Assembly: GCF_900156915.1 (NCBI RefSeq)
Contig: NZ_LT732535.1
Span: forward strand, 1,592,135 to 1,656,134
Source: Sediminibacillus massiliensis
Lineage (GTDB): Bacteria; Bacillota; Bacilli; Bacillales; Amphibacillaceae
Length of the DNA: 64,000 nucleotides
Direction of reading: 5' to 3'
The first letter of the stretch is position 1. Each line of letters opens with the position of its first letter. A program made the translations under genes and the position numbers. Below are positions 8,920-16,788 of the stretch, in pieces. The notes beneath the pieces were generated by a model. It was not told the DNA's origin and made no database searches. It worked only from the letters and a program-made list of their open reading frames with translations.

Positions 8920-8956
8920 AGTCATAAATGTCACCAGTTTATATGACAAATGTCAT
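8920..8956 (-). promoter_or_regulatory. Candidate DesR binding region upstream of des
   Basis: AAATGTCA occurs twice (8926-8933 and 8948-8955), exactly 22 bp or about two helical turns apart; the second is within the palindrome ATGACAAATGTCAT. The pair ends about 90 bp upstream of the des start codon, the right place for a NarL-type activator. Assignment to DesR rests on context. Confidence 0.65.
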
Positions 8957-9043
8957 ATACTGATACAGCATTCAACCGGTTGAGAAGCCAGGGATTTCTC
9001 AAAAACATGAAAGGATTTGTGTTTGATTATCTTTTTCTCCTTT

Positions 9044-9337
9044 TCACTTATCTTCTACTAATTCTAAATGAAAAGTTCCTACAGCATTCTCTTCATATAA
9101 ATTGGTGAGAGATGTGGAATAGGCATGAATGATTGCAGGAAAATCCAAGCCTCTATTCGGAACTTCAACTTGAAGCCGTTTTTCGTAAAGTGTGGTAGTC
9201 ACCTGATGATACTCCTCGTGTCTTACTTTAAAATCAAAGCTGATCTTTCTTTTCAATTCCACACCTTTATCCCTTTTCTCTTCCAGAAAGTTCTCTCCTT
9301 CAATGGAAAGTCCGTTAATAATTATGTGTTCTGTCAT
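9044..9337 (-). CDS. Small conserved protein, YkvR-like (DUF3219)
   Basis: A 97-residue soluble protein, without signal peptide or membrane segment, rich in beta-type alternation and charged residues. The N-terminal IIINGLSIEGENF and the FKVRHEEYH-VTTTLYE section remind me of the Bacillus YkvR/DUF3219 family, of unknown function. ATG 9337 has GAGGAG at good spacing. It is 14 nt downstream of the AI-2E family gene on the same strand and probably cotranscribed with it. Confidence 0.7.
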   Translation of the reverse strand: MTEHIIINGLSIEGENFLEEKRDKGVELKRKISFDFKVRHEEYHQVTTTLYEKRLQVEVPNRGLDFPAIIHAYSTSLTNLYEENAVGTFHLELVEDK

Positions 9338-9351
9338 TCGTTTTCTCCTCT

Positions 9352-10428
9352 CTATCCTGTTTGCGTGTAATTTTTTCGATAATAAAAAGAATACACGTGT
9401 TTAACGATTACTTTCAAGACCGAATAAACAGGTATGGCAATCAACATACCTATAAATCCATACAAAGCTGCAGCTATTATTAACAGAAAGATGATAGTCA
9501 ATGGATGAACTTCCAGTTTGTTTCCGAGCACAAGTGGTGCTACTAAATTCCCTTCCAGTTGCTGCACAATTACCAATGTAAGCAAAACATAGAACATGGT
9601 AAGGGGGTCAACGGTCAGGGCAACTACTAATGCCGGGAGAACACCGATCATCGGACCAAAAAACGGAACCACCGCGGTCACTATGACAAATAATGCCAAT
9701 ATAAGAGCGTAATCAAGACCAATAATTAGATAGCCGATGAACATCAGGATACCATCAACGGTTGCCACTATAACTTGCCCAATAATGTATGCTGCCAATG
9801 TCTGTCTTATCCTATACAGTAACTCCTCCCCTTCCTGCCTATGCTTTTTTGGAACAAAAGCCAGCAAGAATGGAGAAAAGCGGTTATCATCTTTCAAAAA
9901 GTAAAACAAGACAAAGGGAACGACAATCAATACTGTTGTCGCACTCGTTAGAGCAGAAGCTATCTCGGTTAAGTGATTTCCCATCTCCTTTGCCAGGTCA
10001 CCGAGCAGACCTGTTATTTTCTGGGTCAGACGACTGGTAGATACCATTCCTAAATCGTTTTTTTCAATCGCTTGACCAGCCTGTTCAGTGGTTTCTTTTA
10101 ATTTTTCTGGCAATTTGGTCGATATTTTAGATACTTGGTCTGTGATCGTTTGGGCCAAAAGCTTATACCCACCGTAGACTATCCCCGTAACTATGGCGTA
10201 TAAGATAACGATTGCCGTCACATCGTTCAAATACTTCATTCGGGACAAGAAACGAACAAATGGTTTCGTAATAAAGTATAAAAATCCTGCAATAAGCACC
10301 GGAAAGAACAACGCTCCAATTACAGTTTTTACTGGCACGAACAAATGAAGTTTCACTAACAGGAAAACACAAATCAAGACCAGGATCGTTCCGGTCATAT
10401 ATTTAAAAAACGGGTGATGAATCCACAT
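9352..10428 (-). CDS. AI-2E family transporter (YueF/YtvI-type membrane protein)
   Basis: A 358-residue protein with 7-8 membrane segments in the AI-2E exporter arrangement: two N-terminal helices, a long soluble stretch (residues about 90-150, KISTKLPEKLKETTEQAG), then helices including the family block PFFGPMIGVLPALVVAL and the C-terminal LEVHPLTIIFLLIIAAALYG. Family members export AI-2 in E. coli or exchange Na+/H+ in halophiles; the role here is open. AAGGAG precedes ATG 10428. It heads a probable two-gene unit with 9044-9337. Confidence 0.88.
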   Translation of the reverse strand: MWIHHPFFKYMTGTILVLICVFLLVKLHLFVPVKTVIGALFFPVLIAGFLYFITKPFVRFLSRMKYLNDVTAIVILYAIVTGIVYGGYKLLAQTITDQVSKISTKLPEKLKETTEQAGQAIEKNDLGMVSTSRLTQKITGLLGDLAKEMGNHLTEIASALTSATTVLIVVPFVLFYFLKDDNRFSPFLLAFVPKKHRQEGEELLYRIRQTLAAYIIGQVIVATVDGILMFIGYLIIGLDYALILALFVIVTAVVPFFGPMIGVLPALVVALTVDPLTMFYVLLTLVIVQQLEGNLVAPLVLGNKLEVHPLTIIFLLIIAAALYGFIGMLIAIPVYSVLKVIVKHVYSFYYRKNYTQTG

Positions 10429-10583
10429 ATTCTCTCTCCTTCGGATGTCTAGTCTCCTGCTAACAACTAGTACCCTTCATTATGAGGTGATAACCTGAAA
10501 AAATTTTCAAAAAAACTCATTTTTGTAAGCCTTTTCGTTTATAATAAAGACAAGCATCAAAACAACCTTCAGGAGGGTCTGAA

Positions 10584-10721
10584 ATGGATCAAAAGCCTAC
10601 ACACTTCGACGGCAGCGGAAAATTGAATTTTGAGCCAAACGTTAAGACAGATAATGAACGTTTTCACATTACCGATGAGATAAGGGTGCAAATCAGTGGA
10701 AACCCTTATATAAATGAATAA
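10584..10721 (+). CDS. Small hypothetical protein (45 aa)
   Basis: ATG 10584 is preceded by AGGAGG with 8-nt spacing; the frame encodes MDQKPTHFDGSGKLNFEP... and ends NPYINE at TAA 10719. A terminator follows within 25 nt. The peptide is hydrophilic, acidic and has no Cys or membrane segment. I do not recognise it. The RBS-ORF-terminator arrangement argues for a real gene. Confidence 0.6.
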   Translation: MDQKPTHFDGSGKLNFEPNVKTDNERFHITDEIRVQISGNPYINE

Positions 10722-10741
10722 CCCTCTTTATAATCACAGAG

Positions 10742-10769
10742 CTTGTCCATTAAGGACAGGTTCTTTTTT
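10742..10769 (+). terminator. Terminator of the 45-aa ORF
   Basis: CTTGTCC and GGACAGG (one G-T pair) form a short stem with a 5-nt loop, followed by TTC and a run of seven T. Confidence 0.8.
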
Positions 10770-10875
10770 TGCTACTCCTGCATGTTTATTTATTCATAGT
10801 ATGGGAAATATACCGTTAATGATTACACATCCAAAGCAACAAGCATCCCAATAATATAAAAGAAGGGTGAATCGC

Positions 10876-11511
10876 ATGAGTCAAGTTCTATATATTACAG
10901 CACATCCGCATGATGAAACAGCTTCATTCAGCATGGCAGCTGCCACTGCTTTTATCGATACCTACAAACAAGAAAATCCGCAAGACGAGATCATCCATCT
11001 CGACTTATATAAAGAGCACATTCCGTACATCGATGCAGATGTATTTCAAGGGTGGGGCAAGCTACAATCAGGGAAGGATTTCGAGGAACTATCTGAAGAA
11101 GAAAAATCAAAAGTGGGTCGTTTGTCAGAGTTAAGCGAGCAATTTATCGCCGCTGACAAATACGTATTTGTCACGCCGCTTTGGAATTTTTCTTTCCCGC
11201 CTATCATGAAAGCGTATATCGACTCAGTCGCTGTAGCCGGTAAAGCATTCCGTTACACCGAACATGGACCAGTCGGACTTCTTACCGACAAGAAAGCACT
11301 ACACATCCAGGCAAGGGGTGGGTTTTACTCTGAAGGACCTGCAGCAAGTATGGAAATGGGCCACCGCTACCTGGATATTGTCATGAGCTTTTTCGGTGTA
11401 CCATCTTTTGAAGGACTATTCATTGAAGGTCATGCCGCCCTTCCTGACAAAGCAGAAGAAATAAAACAAGATGGAATAGCAAGAGCCAGGGATTTAGCTC
11501 ATACATTTTAA
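10876..11511 (+). CDS. azoR: FMN-dependent NADH-azoreductase
   Basis: A 211-residue flavodoxin-like protein of the AzoR/AcpD family. The N-terminal [14 protein letters not shown] loop binds FMN phosphate; [19 protein letters not shown] and [15 protein letters not shown] are family signatures. It reduces azo bonds and quinones with NADH and is often part of thiol/quinone stress defence. I chose ATG 10876, 6 nt after AAGGGTG, over GTG 10867. It is followed directly by a terminator and stands alone. Confidence 0.93.
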   Translation: MSQVLYITAHPHDETASFSMAAATAFIDTYKQENPQDEIIHLDLYKEHIPYIDADVFQGWGKLQSGKDFEELSEEEKSKVGRLSELSEQFIAADKYVFVTPLWNFSFPPIMKAYIDSVAVAGKAFRYTEHGPVGLLTDKKALHIQARGGFYSEGPAASMEMGHRYLDIVMSFFGVPSFEGLFIEGHAALPDKAEEIKQDGIARARDLAHTF

Positions 11512-11552
11512 CTCGAAAAAGAAATAGAACGTACAACCAAGAGAACGCTAAA

Positions 11553-11588
11553 AAACACTGGAAGGCCCCTTACTCTTCCAGTGTTTTT
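11553..11588 (+). terminator. Terminator of azoR
   Basis: AAACACTGGAAG and CTTCCAGTGTTT form a 12-bp stem followed by TTT. Confidence 0.88.
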
Positions 11589-11765
11589 CTCATGATCAAC
11601 TTCCAAACTGAAGTCGTCCCATAACGGACCAATCGGCAAATCGTCTAACTGAAGAAAAAATTATTATTGCTTCTCTCTGTGTATGTAATTATTGCGTTTT
11701 TCAAATCAAATCTAGCTGGGTAGAATCGAGAGATCCGATGCCATGTGAATTGGTCCTATATAAAC

Positions 11766-12008
11766 CTAGAGTCTGACTTTCTGTTTAGCCATAAACTCTT
11801 CAGTAGCTTTTCTGACAAAGCTTTCCCAACAATCAAAATCAGAATGAGCTGCAATATACCGATTAAAATTAGGATGGTTTAGATACTGCCAATAAACTTT
11901 ATGCTCTGCTAGATTTATTGGAGCGTTCCGTTCTAACTCCTCTAAGTTGTTCCAGTTCGTGTATTTTTGTAAAAAACGGTCTGTTGCGATATCTGTTAGT
12001 TTAACCAT
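11766..12008 (-). CDS. Hypothetical protein (80 aa), second gene of a small unknown pair
   Basis: GGGAGGTG lies 11 nt before ATG 12008. The 80-residue product has a predicted mostly helical, aromatic-rich composition (KYTNWNNLEELER, VYWQYLNHPNFNRYI, DCWESFVRKATEEF) with no membrane segment. I do not recognise the family. Its start is 2 nt past the stop of the 53-aa ORF at 12011-12172, and the RBS is inside that ORF, so the two are translationally coupled. Both lie on the same strand after sspP. Confidence 0.7.
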   Translation of the reverse strand: MVKLTDIATDRFLQKYTNWNNLEELERNAPINLAEHKVYWQYLNHPNFNRYIAAHSDFDCWESFVRKATEEFMAKQKVRL

Positions 12009-12010
12009 TT

Positions 12011-12172
12011 CTATTCAATCACCTCCCTTTCTTCTATTATTTTACTAAAGGAAAGCTCTTTATTGTCATGTAATCCTTCAAGAAATTCTTGCATATTCAG
12101 CTTCTCTTTGACAGTGTAAAACAGTGATTTTGTTGATAATTGTAAATTTATTTCGAAAGATTGTTGCATCAT
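12011..12172 (-). CDS. Hypothetical protein (53 aa), first gene of a small unknown pair
   Basis: Frame from ATG 12172 (or the second ATG at 12169) to TAG 12011 encodes MMQQSFEINLQLSTKS... with a charged C-terminus IIEEREVIE. There is no clear Shine-Dalgarno sequence: the bases just upstream form the right arm of a 36-bp palindrome. The close coupling to the 80-aa ORF is the best argument that it is translated. Function unknown. Confidence 0.5.
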   Translation of the reverse strand: MMQQSFEINLQLSTKSLFYTVKEKLNMQEFLEGLHDNKELSFSKIIEEREVIE

Positions 12173-12206
12173 ATTCCAAGACAGCTATATAGCTGTCTTG
12201 GAATAT
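12171..12206. repeat. 36-bp perfect palindrome between sspP and the 53-aa ORF
   Basis: ATATTCCAAGACAGCTAT (12171-12188) is followed by its exact reverse complement (12189-12206). It begins 3 nt after the sspP stop and its other end overlaps the start codon of the 53-aa ORF. There is no T-run, so it is not a standard terminator. As RNA it would bury the start region of the downstream ORF; as DNA it could be an operator. Confidence 0.85.
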
Positions 12207-12209
12207 TCC

Positions 12210-12359
12210 TTACATATCATGAGAAGATTTCCTCTTCTGTCGGGTATGGTTTTTGTTCTTGACTTCATGCGATCCACTTAACGGTTCACCGTATGGCTGT
12301 TGTGGACTTTTTGGTAAATCGGGTTCTTTTTGCTGTTTGGGACCTTTGGGTCTCGTCAC
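12210..12359 (-). CDS. sspP: Small acid-soluble spore protein P (SspP/CotL)
   Basis: A 49-residue basic peptide from GTG 12359, with AGGAGG 8 nt upstream. The central EPLSGSHEVKNKNHTRQK and the end SSHDM match the B. subtilis SspP/CotL pattern (PEPLSGS-KVKN-NHTRQK-SHDM) as I remember it. SspP is a minor spore-core or coat peptide made late in sporulation. It lies on the minus strand ahead of the palindrome and the unknown 53/80-aa pair, which may therefore be expressed in the forespore. Confidence 0.85.
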   Translation of the reverse strand: MTRPKGPKQQKEPDLPKSPQQPYGEPLSGSHEVKNKNHTRQKRKSSHDM

Positions 12360-12727
12360 TCTTCATTCCTCCTTTCGTTCCATTTGCTTAGTTTTTGAAC
12401 TCTGCCCTTTTTCTATACTTAATGGAATGGTTGTCTTGCTGAATGACTTCAATTCCGGTGATTAATGCTTCCCTTCACTTCTTTGTTTTAATCTTTTATT
12501 TACTGGTAATGATATTACAAAAGGATGATAACGCTTTCTTGGAGGAGTGAGAGAAAGATAGACAAAAAGTCGTCAAAATTCGATATTTTTATAGTTTTCC
12601 CAGGTCTTTTTTGGTAGTCTTTAAGAGGGAGAAATTAGAAAACGGTTTATCTGTATTAATCATAAAATGAGGTATCTTCAGCATTTTTTATATTTTTTTA
12701 TATCATTGATAAAGGTAGGGTATATTT
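12360..12727. other. Intergenic stretch between divergent sspP and the oxidoreductase
   Basis: No open frame with an RBS is visible in these 370 bases. It must contain the sspP promoter on the minus strand and the promoter for the oxidoreductase on the plus strand. The 3' end, from about 12590, is AT-rich. I cannot place promoters securely. Confidence 0.4.
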
Positions 12728-13789
12728 ATGAGGAGATTAGTTATATTGGGGGGCGGCTACGGCGGAATGGAGATATTGCAGGAATTACTAGACAACGGAA
12801 TTCCGTCAGATCTTCACATCACCGTGGTGGACAGAAACCCTTATCATTCCTTAAAAACAGAGTTTTACGCCATTGCTGCCGGAACATCGGCCGATAAAGA
12901 AGTAAGAATCAACTTTCCGGAGCATAACCAAGTCGATTACGTCTATGGAGAAATCGAAAAAATCGATACAGAAAACGAACAAATCATTATTCAAGACTCT
13001 GAAAAGGATGTCAACTACGATTACTTAGTAATCGGTCTCGGTTGTGAGGATAATTACCATGGTATCGAAGGGGCAAAAGAATTCACCCACAGTGTTCAGA
13101 CGCTTTCAAAAGCAAGGCGTGCCGGCCTTTCAATCGGTGATTTGAAAGCCTATGGGAAAGTTGCCGTTGTTGGAGCAGGGCTAAGCGGCATTGAAGTAGC
13201 ATCCGAAATAAGGGAAAGCAGACCTGATTTAAATATTCGCCTGCTCGACCGGGGGGCATCTGTCCTATCGGCTTTTGACGAGAAAATCCAGAAATATGTA
13301 GCAGAATGGTTCGTGAAAAATGATGTAGAAGTATTACATCATTCCAATGTCGAGTATGTGGAAGAAGGAGCGGTTTGCAATAATGGTTCCTGTTTTCCTA
13401 ACGATGTGACTATTTGGACGGCAGGTGTACGTCCAAACTACCTAGTTCGGGAATTACCCTTTGCAAAGGATCGCCAGGATAAAATTATCTTGAATGAATT
13501 TTACCAGGTCCCCGAGCAAAACAATATTTACGTAGTCGGTGACTGTGCCTCTTCCAACCACTCCCCGAGCGCCCAGCTTGCCGGTGAACAGGGTGAGCAG
13601 ATTGCAGAGATACTTACCGCCGTGTTAAACGGCAATGAACCGAAAAAACCAAAAGAAATCAAGTTGAAAGGTACACTTGGTTCATTAGGTAAATCGGACG
13701 GATTCGGCAACATGATGAAGCAGCCTGTCACAGGACTTCTTCCCCGTCTGGCAAAGTCTGGAGTTTTATGGCTCAGCAAGCGTCATTAA
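12728..13789 (+). CDS. NAD(P)/FAD-dependent oxidoreductase, NDH-2-like (YutJ-type)
   Basis: A 353-residue two-dinucleotide-binding protein: FAD-binding GGGYGGMEIL at the N-terminus, NAD(P)-binding VVGAGLSGIEVASEI near residue 145, and a second FAD motif YVVGDCASS near residue 270. This is the type II NADH dehydrogenase/YutJ architecture, but at 353 residues it lacks the longer C-terminal membrane-anchor section of the respiratory enzyme. It likely passes electrons from NAD(P)H to quinone or another acceptor. AAAGGTAGGG precedes ATG 12728. Followed by a terminator shared with arsC. Confidence 0.85.
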   Translation: MRRLVILGGGYGGMEILQELLDNGIPSDLHITVVDRNPYHSLKTEFYAIAAGTSADKEVRINFPEHNQVDYVYGEIEKIDTENEQIIIQDSEKDVNYDYLVIGLGCEDNYHGIEGAKEFTHSVQTLSKARRAGLSIGDLKAYGKVAVVGAGLSGIEVASEIRESRPDLNIRLLDRGASVLSAFDEKIQKYVAEWFVKNDVEVLHHSNVEYVEEGAVCNNGSCFPNDVTIWTAGVRPNYLVRELPFAKDRQDKIILNEFYQVPEQNNIYVVGDCASSNHSPSAQLAGEQGEQIAEILTAVLNGNEPKKPKEIKLKGTLGSLGKSDGFGNMMKQPVTGLLPRLAKSGVLWLSKRH

Positions 13790-13798
13790 TCAAAAAAA

Positions 13799-13840
13799 GG
13801 AAACGGCTAGCTTCCCTTCCCTAAGCCGTTTCCTTTTTTA
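13799..13840. terminator. Bidirectional terminator between the oxidoreductase and arsC
   Basis: GGAAACGGCT (13799 onward) pairs with AGCCGTTTCC (to 13833), flanked by A-run on the left and T-run on the right, so it can serve both convergent genes. Confidence 0.88.
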
Positions 13841-14260
13841 TTACTCTCCTGTCTCGGCAAAACGCTTGATTCGTTCCCCTATCTCATCCCGTACCCGCTG
13901 AAAGAATTTCCATTTTTCTTCCTCTGATCCTTCGACCTTAGCGGGGTCATCAAATCCCCAATGCTCCCGTTTTACGTGAGGCGGTGTCATCGGACACTTA
14001 TCTGCAGCATCTCCGCAAAGGGTGACAACAAAATCTGCATTGTTTAATATTTCAGGATCAATGATATCAGATGTTTGTCCTGATATATCGATCCCCACTT
14101 CCTTCATTGCTTTCACGGCATTGGGGTTTAGACCGTGCGCTTCAATTCCGGCACTTTTAACAACCCAGTCATCACCAAGGTGTTTTTTTCCCCATCCTTC
14201 CGCCATTTGGCTCCTGCAAGAGTTTCCTGTACAAAGGAAGTATAAAGTTTTTTCAGACAT
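13841..14260 (-). CDS. arsC: Arsenate reductase, thioredoxin-coupled
   Basis: A 139-residue low-molecular-weight phosphatase-like protein. The P-loop CTGNSCRS gives C10 and C15, and [10 protein letters not shown] gives C82 and C89; C10, C82 and C89 are the redox triad of B. subtilis ArsC. It reduces arsenate to arsenite using thioredoxin. The gene diverges from arsR, and the intervening region holds two ArsR-type operators. AAGGAG lies ahead of ATG 14260. No arsenite efflux pump (arsB/acr3) is in the window. Confidence 0.95.
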   Translation of the reverse strand: MSEKTLYFLCTGNSCRSQMAEGWGKKHLGDDWVVKSAGIEAHGLNPNAVKAMKEVGIDISGQTSDIIDPEILNNADFVVTLCGDAADKCPMTPPHVKREHWGFDDPAKVEGSEEEKWKFFQRVRDEIGERIKRFAETGE

Positions 14261-14374
14261 ATTTATGCTCCTTAAAAATTATTAGCAAAGTCATTGCCTT
14301 CAGCATGTATCTATACTTTTAATTATCAATATATAATAATATACTTATACATTCAATAGTAATTATTTCATTTA

Positions 14375-14392
14375 AATCAAAAAAAATTGATT
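14375..14392. promoter_or_regulatory. ArsR operator 1 (arsC-arsR intergenic)
   Basis: The core ATCAA-N6-TTGAT occupies 14376-14391 and extends by one further paired base each side. This is the dyad recognised by ArsR-type repressors. It probably controls arsC, arsR or both. Confidence 0.8.
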
Positions 14393-14434
14393 TATTAGTT
14401 GCGAGAAATACTGGAAATGGTTATAATCAGATTA

Positions 14435-14450
14435 ATCAAAAATATTTGAT
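14435..14450. promoter_or_regulatory. ArsR operator 2 (just upstream of arsR)
   Basis: ATCAAAAATATTTGAT is again ATCAA-N6-TTGAT, 59 bp from operator 1 and about 30 bp before the arsR start, consistent with autorepression. Confidence 0.8.
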
Positions 14451-14480
14451 GAAAGGCGTGTCCGGAGGATGAAACAAATA

Positions 14481-14789
14481 ATGAATCAAAATCCCACTCT
14501 GGAAAATACATTTGAATACTACCAACAAACATTTAAAGCGCTTGCTGATAAACGCCGACTCCACATCATGTATGAGCTGACACAGAATGGGCGTATGTGT
14601 GTATGCGATTTAACAGAGAAACTGGACCTTCCGCAATCCAAGTTATCTTATCACTTGAAAATTCTGCTGGAAACCGGTTTTTTAAAAAAAGAGACAGAAG
14701 GTACATGGAGTTATTATGAACTGGACACTAAGCAGGTCAATCATATTCTTTCTGAAGAATTATGTTGTTTATTCCGGCTAAGTGAGTAA
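14481..14789 (+). CDS. arsR: ArsR-family arsenic-responsive repressor
   Basis: A 102-residue winged-helix repressor. CVCDL (C40, C42) in the recognition-helix region is the As(III)-binding site of ArsR, followed by the HTH QSKLSYHLKILLETGF. An additional Cys pair sits near the C-terminus (ELCCLFR), which may help bind trivalent arsenicals. The annotated-looking ATG at 14469 touches the GGAGG with no spacer, so I prefer ATG 14481, 12 nt from it. It represses its own operon and arsC through the three local operators. Confidence 0.9.
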   Translation: MNQNPTLENTFEYYQQTFKALADKRRLHIMYELTQNGRMCVCDLTEKLDLPQSKLSYHLKILLETGFLKKETEGTWSYYELDTKQVNHILSEELCCLFRLSE

Positions 14790-14869
14790 TATTCTGTTCC
14801 GGCAACATCATCTGGATACCTAAGAGCAACTAGCAACTAACTGTGATTGAGGTTTGCTTTATCTTATAA

Positions 14870-14885
14870 ATCAAAAAAAATTGAT
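14870..14885. promoter_or_regulatory. ArsR operator 3 (upstream of arsI)
   Basis: ATCAA-N6-TTGAT at 14870-14885, almost identical to operator 1 (including the A-run), ending 16 nt before the arsI start. It indicates that arsI has its own arsenic-induced promoter. Confidence 0.82.
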
Positions 14886-14901
14886 TAAGGGAGATGATCA
14901 A

Positions 14902-15309
14902 ATGAATGTACATATTGGAATCAATGTCACGAACCTGGAAGAGTCGATAGCCTTCTACTCTAAAGTATTCGGAGAAAGACCGGTCAAAAACAGAAACGAT
15001 TATGCAAAATACTTACCATCAGGATTAAATTTGAACTTTACACTAAATGTGAAGCCATTTGTAAATGGAAATCAAGTCGGCCACTTTGGTTTACAAGTAG
15101 AAAAACAAGAAGAAATAGAGCACCATAAGCAAAGGTTAGAGAAATTAGGTTTTTTCACACGTGATGAGAAAAATACCAACTGCTGTTATGCTCTTCAAGA
15201 CAAATTCTGGATCACTGACCCAGACGGCAACGAGTGGGAATTCTTCTTTACTAAGAACGATACTGAAATAATTGACAACAGTATTTGTTGTTCAGAGGAG
15301 GTAAGATAA
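14902..15309 (+). CDS. arsI: ArsI, non-heme iron C-As lyase for organoarsenicals
   Basis: A 135-residue vicinal-oxygen-chelate protein. H4, H61 and E113 are the expected Fe(II) ligands, and the adjacent pair C94-C95 in NTNCCYALQD is the ArsI substrate-binding cysteine pair. ArsI uses O2 to break the carbon-arsenic bond of trivalent methyl- and aryl-arsenicals. ATG 14902 follows AAGGGAG; the open frame to 14854 runs through the operator. A second CC pair (ICC, residues 128-130) lies at the C-terminus. The stop overlaps the next start (TAATG). Confidence 0.93.
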   Translation: MNVHIGINVTNLEESIAFYSKVFGERPVKNRNDYAKYLPSGLNLNFTLNVKPFVNGNQVGHFGLQVEKQEEIEHHKQRLEKLGFFTRDEKNTNCCYALQDKFWITDPDGNEWEFFFTKNDTEIIDNSICCSEEVR

Positions 15310-15485
15310 TGGAGAATATTTATACAATGGGAAAAGAGATTGAAGAAAAGAAATCCCGCATCCTAAGCATGAACCAAGATGCTTGGCAGGAAAAACCAAA
15401 CCACCAGAAAAGAAAGAAAATGACTAGAAGCCTCATTTTTAATTTTATTAGACCCAGGACAGCCTGCTGCGATGTGTGTTGCTAA
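15309..15485 (+). CDS. Small Cys-tailed protein coupled to arsI (58 aa)
   Basis: ATG 15309 overlaps the arsI stop and has GGAGG 8 nt upstream, so translation is well supported. The product is very basic in its middle (QKRKKMTRS) and ends ACCDVCC. Four cysteines in the last seven residues suggest thiol binding of As(III). I do not recognise the family. A terminator follows immediately, making arsI and this gene one unit. Confidence 0.75.
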   Translation: MENIYTMGKEIEEKKSRILSMNQDAWQEKPNHQKRKKMTRSLIFNFIRPRTACCDVCC

Positions 15486-15489
15486 ACAA

Positions 15490-15519
15490 GAAGGCCAGCC
15501 ATACTTCTGGCTGGCCTTC
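15490..15519 (+). terminator. Terminator of the arsI unit
   Basis: GAAGGCCAGCC and GGCTGGCCTTC form an 11-bp stem with an 8-nt loop. The symmetrical position between convergent genes suggests shared use with cypC. Confidence 0.8.
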
Positions 15520-15525
15520 TCTTCC

Positions 15526-16788
15526 TCATACCTTTCTTTCCACGTCGGTTAAAAGCATTCTACTCATCGGAATCGTAGGCATCCTGTCCATTGGGATGCT
15601 AAAGTCCTGCGGGGGTACCTGATATTCTATTTTTTGTGTAAGTACTTCCATGCTTATTTGCATGAGGTCGATTGTCACCCACTCTCCTGCACACCTGTGA
15701 CCAATTTCAAACTCTCCCCCACCTTGTGGAATGAAATTGAAAGGGCTGCCATTCCAATCTTTAAACCGTTCGGGCATAAATCGATTCGGCTGATCCCAAA
15801 TTTCATTATGATGATTCGTCCCATAAATATCTAATAAGACAAGCGTCCCTTTTGTAAATTGGTGGTTTCTCCAAGTAAAATCATTTTTCACGCGAGCGCC
15901 GGTAAATGGTGCAAATGGATAAAAGCGGCGTACTTCTTGTACGAACATCTTATGGTAAGTACCATCATCCTCTACCAATTTATCTTTTGTGTCAGGATAG
16001 GAATGAAGCGCCATGGCACCAAAAACAATAAAATATGCAATTGCTACAATCGGCCGGAGAATATTGAGGATTTCCACACCCGCCATATGGCTGTCAAGCA
16101 GATTGCCATCCAAATCCCTGTACCATGAAAATTCGTACAAGGCAGTTCCTTCAGCTGGTTCCCTTACACCAGCCCTCACTTCCTCGACAATTCCTTTTAT
16201 CCATCTTTCGGATCTCTTTCTTGCCTGTCTCCCGCGAAAGTGCCGCGGACCGGCGGCACCGAAAGCATCGACCATCGCCGCCAGATCACTGCTCCTCTGT
16301 TTCAGTTCGTTTGCTCTAAGTGGTACACCCGACCACTGGCATGCCGTCCGGCACATAATTTGCCGGGCCTCTTCGAATAAATTCACTTCAGGCATTGTCA
16401 ACCATTCTTTAATTGCATACTCCCACTGTTCCTCAGCTATGTTCTGCAATGCGTGAATTCGATCCGGAGTCATCAACGACATAAACAACTGCTTTCGATG
16501 CTTATGTCGTTCACCATCCATAGATTGAATTGCATTCACACCGAACAATGTTTTCTGGACTGCTTTTGGTGTCGCGCCTTTACGCTGGAATTTTTGGTTG
16601 TCATAAAAGATTTCTGCAGCCTCCGCTCCACTCATACAGATTACTTTCTGTCCCCCCAAAAGCCTCGTTTCAAAGATATCTGATTGAAATCGACGGCATC
16701 GGTTCGGAATAAAAAGATATCCTTCTGACATCAGAGCTACACTATGATCCATTCCTGTTTCCTTTGGAATTTGTCTGCTTTGCGGCAT
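15526..16788 (-). CDS. cypC: Cytochrome P450 CYP152, H2O2-dependent fatty acid hydroxylase
   Basis: A 420-residue P450 of the BS-beta/YbdT type. GHRCAGEW holds the heme-thiolate Cys, and LRPIVAIAYF in the I-helix carries the Arg-Pro pair that replaces the usual acid/Thr pair in CYP152 enzymes, so the substrate carboxylate drives peroxide use. The family hydroxylates fatty acids at alpha/beta carbons or decarboxylates them to terminal alkenes. I chose ATG 16788 with AAGGAG 9 nt upstream, not the M at 16815. Single gene; no redox partner needed. Confidence 0.93.
   Translation of the reverse strand: MPQSRQIPKETGMDHSVALMSEGYLFIPNRCRRFQSDIFETRLLGGQKVICMSGAEAAEIFYDNQKFQRKGATPKAVQKTLFGVNAIQSMDGERHKHRKQLFMSLMTPDRIHALQNIAEEQWEYAIKEWLTMPEVNLFEEARQIMCRTACQWSGVPLRANELKQRSSDLAAMVDAFGAAGPRHFRGRQARKRSERWIKGIVEEVRAGVREPAEGTALYEFSWYRDLDGNLLDSHMAGVEILNILRPIVAIAYFIVFGAMALHSYPDTKDKLVEDDGTYHKMFVQEVRRFYPFAPFTGARVKNDFTWRNHQFTKGTLVLLDIYGTNHHNEIWDQPNRFMPERFKDWNGSPFNFIPQGGGEFEIGHRCAGEWVTIDLMQISMEVLTQKIEYQVPPQDFSIPMDRMPTIPMSRMLLTDVERKV

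Noticed and set aside
12253..12465. 70-codon plus-strand frame with Cys residues
   Set aside because: It is antisense to sspP, which has a proper RBS and a recognisable family.
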